Assembly (NCBI GenBank): GCA_945903615.1 | Contig: CAMDOL010000016.1 | Coordinates: forward strand, 1 to 17,376 | Direction of reading: 5' to 3' | Source of the DNA: Rickettsia typhi | Lineage (GTDB): Bacteria; Pseudomonadota; Alphaproteobacteria; Rickettsiales; UBA1997 | Length of the DNA stretch: 17,376 bases | Part shown: positions 15,360-17,376 of the stretch, one piece after another | Layout of the letters: every line of letters starts with the position of its first letter | Position numbering within the stretch: position 1 is the stretch's first letter | Notes under the pieces: generated by a model | The model's input: only the letters and a program-made list of their open reading frames with translations | Databases searched by the model: none | What the model was told of the DNA's origin: nothing | Translations under genes and position numbers: made by a program

Positions 15360-16128
15360 AAGGTTTGTGAACCCGCAAATATTCAATATTTTTTTCCACC
15401 AAATATTTTGAAACTGCAATTGTTTTTTCTGCTCTGGTTGCACAATTTTCAATTGTCATTTCATCCAAAAAACTTTTATTAGAATGCCCAACATACAAAG
15501 GCAAATCAAGCACTCGCAACCGATCAATTTCTTTTAATAATTTAATTGATTGGCAAGCATTTTTTCCAAAACCAAGACCAACATCAAAAATAATTCGTTC
15601 TTTTTTTATTCCCGCTTTTAACAATTGTTGCAATTTATTACCCATCCAATCAATCACAACTTGCACCACATCCAAACTCTCATCAACAATTTTATTTCTT
15701 GAAGCTGGCACACCAAGATTGTGCATCGCCACAATTTTTTTACCACTTTTTACCGCCAAATTAATCATTTTTAAATCAACAAATCCAGAAACATCATTAA
15801 TAATATCAATACCCAAACCCAATGCCCAGAATAAGGTTTGAGAATGCCTGCTATCTAAACTAATTTCAATGTTTTTGTGATTTTTCTGATTATATTTTTG
15901 CACTTTCTGAATTATCAAAGGCAGAATATCCCGCAATCTTTGCATTTCTTCATCTGGCAAAATCATAACTGCGTTCGGACGAGTTGACTCCGCACCAATA
16001 TCAACAACATTAGCGCCTTGCTGCAACAAAATGCCCAGCTGATTTAAAGCATTTTCTTTCTCATCATACCGCCCACCATCAAAGAAAGAATCGGGGGTAA
16101 TATTTAAAATTCCAACAATTTTGGTCAT
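15337..16128 (-). CDS. folP: Dihydropteroate synthase
   Basis: Joins p-aminobenzoate to 7,8-dihydropterin pyrophosphate in folate synthesis; the sulfonamide target. 263 residues forming a TIM barrel. Seen: GILNITPDSFFDGGR (6-20), VDIGAESTRPNA (42-53), SLDSRH (90-95), INDVSGF (110-116), AMHNLG (134-139), FDVGLGFGKN (181-190), the pABA-region segment GHSNKSFLDEM (214-224), and a closing LRVH (251-254). Two usual positions differ: SFSDGG reads SFFDGG, and the SRK triplet reads SNK (216-218). Either could be lineage variation. It stands alone, with an extended -10 match just upstream; no folK or folB is adjacent. Confidence 0.92.
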   Translation of the reverse strand: MTKIVGILNITPDSFFDGGRYDEKENALNQLGILLQQGANVVDIGAESTRPNAVMILPDEEMQRLRDILPLIIQKVQKYNQKNHKNIEISLDSRHSQTLFWALGLGIDIINDVSGFVDLKMINLAVKSGKKIVAMHNLGVPASRNKIVDESLDVVQVVIDWMGNKLQQLLKAGIKKERIIFDVGLGFGKNACQSIKLLKEIDRLRVLDLPLYVGHSNKSFLDEMTIENCATRAEKTIAVSKYLVEKNIEYLRVHKPFNLQKLA

Positions 16129-16142
16129 TATTATTTTGCGGA

Positions 16143-16151
16143 TTTATACCA
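16143..16151 (-). promoter_or_regulatory. Extended -10 promoter for folP
   Basis: The minus strand reads TTGGTATAAA: a TGn extension and TATAAA, five of six to consensus, with no clear -35. It would place the start site only about 8 nt before the folP ATG. The core TTGGTATAA is the same as that upstream of ugd. Confidence 0.4.
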
Positions 16152-16209
16152 AAGTTCATCTTAAATTTATCATTTAAGCAAAGTATTTTTGAGGAAAATT
16201 GCGACCAAC

Positions 16210-16243
16210 AATGCAAGCGGCAGCAGGCTCTGCCTCTTGCATT
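16210..16243. repeat. Strong GC-rich hairpin between folP and the LRR gene
   Basis: AATGCAAGCGGCAG (16210-16223) pairs with CTGCCTCTTGCATT (16230-16243) over 14 bp with one mismatch and a six-base loop. It lies between the end of the leucine-rich-repeat gene and the folP promoter, so it could stop or stabilise the former's transcript, but no U-tract follows on the minus strand. A palindromic repeat unit is an equal possibility. Confidence 0.6.
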
Positions 16244-16280
16244 CTCCAAGCAAATTTTTAACACAAACTTTGTTTGCAAC

Positions 16281-16298
16281 CACTACTGTCCGGTTAAG
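16281..16298 (+). repeat. Third copy of the MITE-end sequence
   Basis: CACTACTGTCCGGTTAAG matches the ends of the element at 11602-11863 (for example 15 of 18 to CATTACTGTCTGGTTAAC). No matching inverted partner is seen nearby, so this may be a solo end or a remnant of a deleted element. The remainder of 16129-16427 holds the hairpin at 16210-16243 and the tail remnant described with the LRR gene; no gene or tRNA is seen. Confidence 0.5.
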
Positions 16299-16382
16299 AA
16301 CCCAATAAATTCAACTGTTCAGACTCTTCCACTATCAAACTTACACAATCCTTTAGAAAAATAAAAAATTATTAGTCACGAC

Positions 16383-16491
16383 CGTTTGAATTGGATGATG
16401 AATCTAATGATCTTGCTCCAGAGCCACTTATGCTGCAGGAGCGTTTGAATTGAATGTTGAATATAATGATGTTGCTCCAGAGCCACTTATG
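16383..16491. repeat. Direct repeat, 50 bp, at the 3' end of the LRR gene
   Basis: 16383-16432 and 16442-16491 match at 46 of 50 positions, offset by 59 bp. On the coding (minus) strand the upstream copy encodes the tail ISGSGATSLYSTFNSN. The downstream copy would encode ISGSGARSLDSSSNSN, but because 59 is not a multiple of three it is read in another frame and a TAA at 16430-16428 ends the protein inside it. Confidence 0.9.
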
Positions 16492-17288
16492 ATGTTAGCA
16501 GGCGCAGGCTCAAATCCCGGGGTTAAGTTCACGCGTGGATTATGTTCTAAATCTCCCAATAATACATCTCGTGGAATGCTATGTACTCCTATAATCATAA
16601 TATTCTGGTTGCCAAGGATTGTATTCAATAATGGCACCGAATCTTGATTAATGAAATTAAGTGAAAAATTAAGTTCTTGCAAATTTGCTGTCAGACCTGG
16701 GTTTGCGGCAATGTTTCTTAATAAAATATTTAAATGATCAGGATTTATATTATTATTTCCAATATCAAGATCAGTTATTAGGCTATGTGGATGCAACAGA
16801 ATAGTTGATAATAAATTCATTGACTGTTCATTCATTGCCGCATTCTCCCCATCAAGCTCATTGCTTGAAATTTGTAAGGATTCCAACTCTTGAAATTGAG
16901 GATTTGTAGCATTCAGCCCATCCAAAATTCCTTGCAAAATAAGGTTTGTGCTATTTACGGTTAAGTTATTTTCGTTAATAATTAAATTTCTACCTTCATT
17001 TCTACCTTCATTTCTAACAGAATCCAATATAATTGTCGCTAAATTAGGATAATTATCCAAATCGATTGGGTTATGATCCTCAACTAATGGTATTGCTGGA
17101 TCAATATTGTGGAGTGCTTGAATAGAATTATAAATTGCACCATTATTATAATCAGTACGGCTTCTTAAGTCATTGTGTAAAAGTTCAATTAATGTACGGA
17201 GCTCTCCTAATATACGAAGCTCTGCTAATATAGATAACACTTCTGAATCGAGTTTTACTTTTTTATTTGGTTCTGGGTATAGTGCCAT
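16428..17288 (-). CDS. Leucine-rich-repeat protein of unknown function
   Basis: I do not recognise the gene. The 286-residue product has no signal peptide or membrane helix. Residues 9-14 read KKVKLD, a basic patch close to the eukaryotic NLS consensus K-(K/R)-x-(K/R). A helical segment follows, containing AELRILGELRTLIEL (22-36), then a four-residue tandem repeat NEGRNEGRN (93-101). Next come about four repeats of roughly 30-35 residues with an LxxLxIxxNxI/L pattern, clearest at LESLQISSNEL (135-145), ITDLDIGNNNI (171-181) and LQELNFSLNFI (203-213), of the ribonuclease-inhibitor/NOD kind. The C-terminus is a Ser/Ala-rich tail of low complexity, cut short by a frame change in a duplicated segment. 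ATG at 17288, with only AT-rich sequence and no clear Shine-Dalgarno upstream. Such LRR proteins in host-associated bacteria are often secreted effectors; that role here is inference. Confidence 0.75.
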   Translation of the reverse strand: MALYPEPNKKVKLDSEVLSILAELRILGELRTLIELLHNDLRSRTDYNNGAIYNSIQALHNIDPAIPLVEDHNPIDLDNYPNLATIILDSVRNEGRNEGRNLIINENNLTVNSTNLILQGILDGLNATNPQFQELESLQISSNELDGENAAMNEQSMNLLSTILLHPHSLITDLDIGNNNINPDHLNILLRNIAANPGLTANLQELNFSLNFINQDSVPLLNTILGNQNIMIIGVHSIPRDVLLGDLEHNPRVNLTPGFEPAPANIISGSGATSLYSTFNSNAPAA

Positions 17289-17376
17289 AAGTTAATTTTT
17301 TATTGAATTTTAATATTTAGAAATAAATTTTATAAAAATTTTTTTTAAGTTAAATTAATAAAAACTGTTTGCAATA

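Noticed and set aside
16129..16280. Possible riboswitch ahead of folP
   Set aside because: The hairpin at 16210-16243 lies upstream of the likely folP promoter, so it would not be in that transcript.
17289..17376. Promoter for the LRR gene
   Set aside because: The region is extremely AT-rich; a TTGCAA with a poor -10 can be drawn, but many equal matches exist.

Overview
The window is an AT-rich, densely packed bacterial chromosome segment. Its genes look alphaproteobacterial: an EnvZ-type kinase, a nlpD-bolA-CGFS glutaredoxin run, a ZnuB-type permease, and AT-rich coding sequence with several GTG/TTG starts. Many neighbouring genes overlap, which fits a Rickettsiales- or Holosporales-like lineage. 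Biosynthetic genes (nadC, aroE, folP) are kept, so this is not a minimal Rickettsia-like gene set. The order-level placement is inference; no rRNA or other decisive marker is present.

Layout. 1-2845 (minus): UDP-glucose 6-dehydrogenase, cut by the left edge, behind a good extended -10 promoter; then an EnvZ-like histidine kinase with no adjacent response regulator. 2831-3730 (plus): tRNA dimethylallyltransferase MiaA, divergent from and overlapping the kinase. 3713-5236 (minus): a likely operon nlpD-like > bolA > monothiol glutaredoxin. 5300-10134 (plus): prepilin peptidase, an MshL/PilQ/GspD-type lipoprotein secretin, an ABC-2-like membrane protein, a membrane-anchored helical protein, and nadC, the last four nearly or actually overlapping. 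10052-11471 (minus): znuB and a YgjP-type metallopeptidase, with an 83-bp tail-to-tail overlap with nadC. 11472-11931: a gene-free region with an 18-bp tandem repeat and a nested palindromic, MITE-like element. 11932-15359 (plus): aroE-smpB-recG. 15337-16128 (minus): dihydropteroate synthase. 16129-16427: non-coding, with a strong hairpin, another copy of the MITE-end sequence, and the frameshifted remnant of a protein tail. 16428-17288 (minus): an unrecognised leucine-rich-repeat protein.

The core genes cover cell envelope (ugd, envZ-like, nlpD-like), iron-sulfur handling (bolA/grx), RNA modification and ribosome rescue (miaA, smpB), recombination (recG) and cofactor/aromatic synthesis (nadC, folP, aroE). 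The prepilin peptidase and secretin point to a type IV pilus- or type II secretion-like machine whose ATPase, pilins and platform must lie elsewhere. The least ordinary parts are the leucine-rich-repeat gene, with a repeated C-terminal tail broken by a one-base frame change, and the nested palindromic element upstream of aroE.
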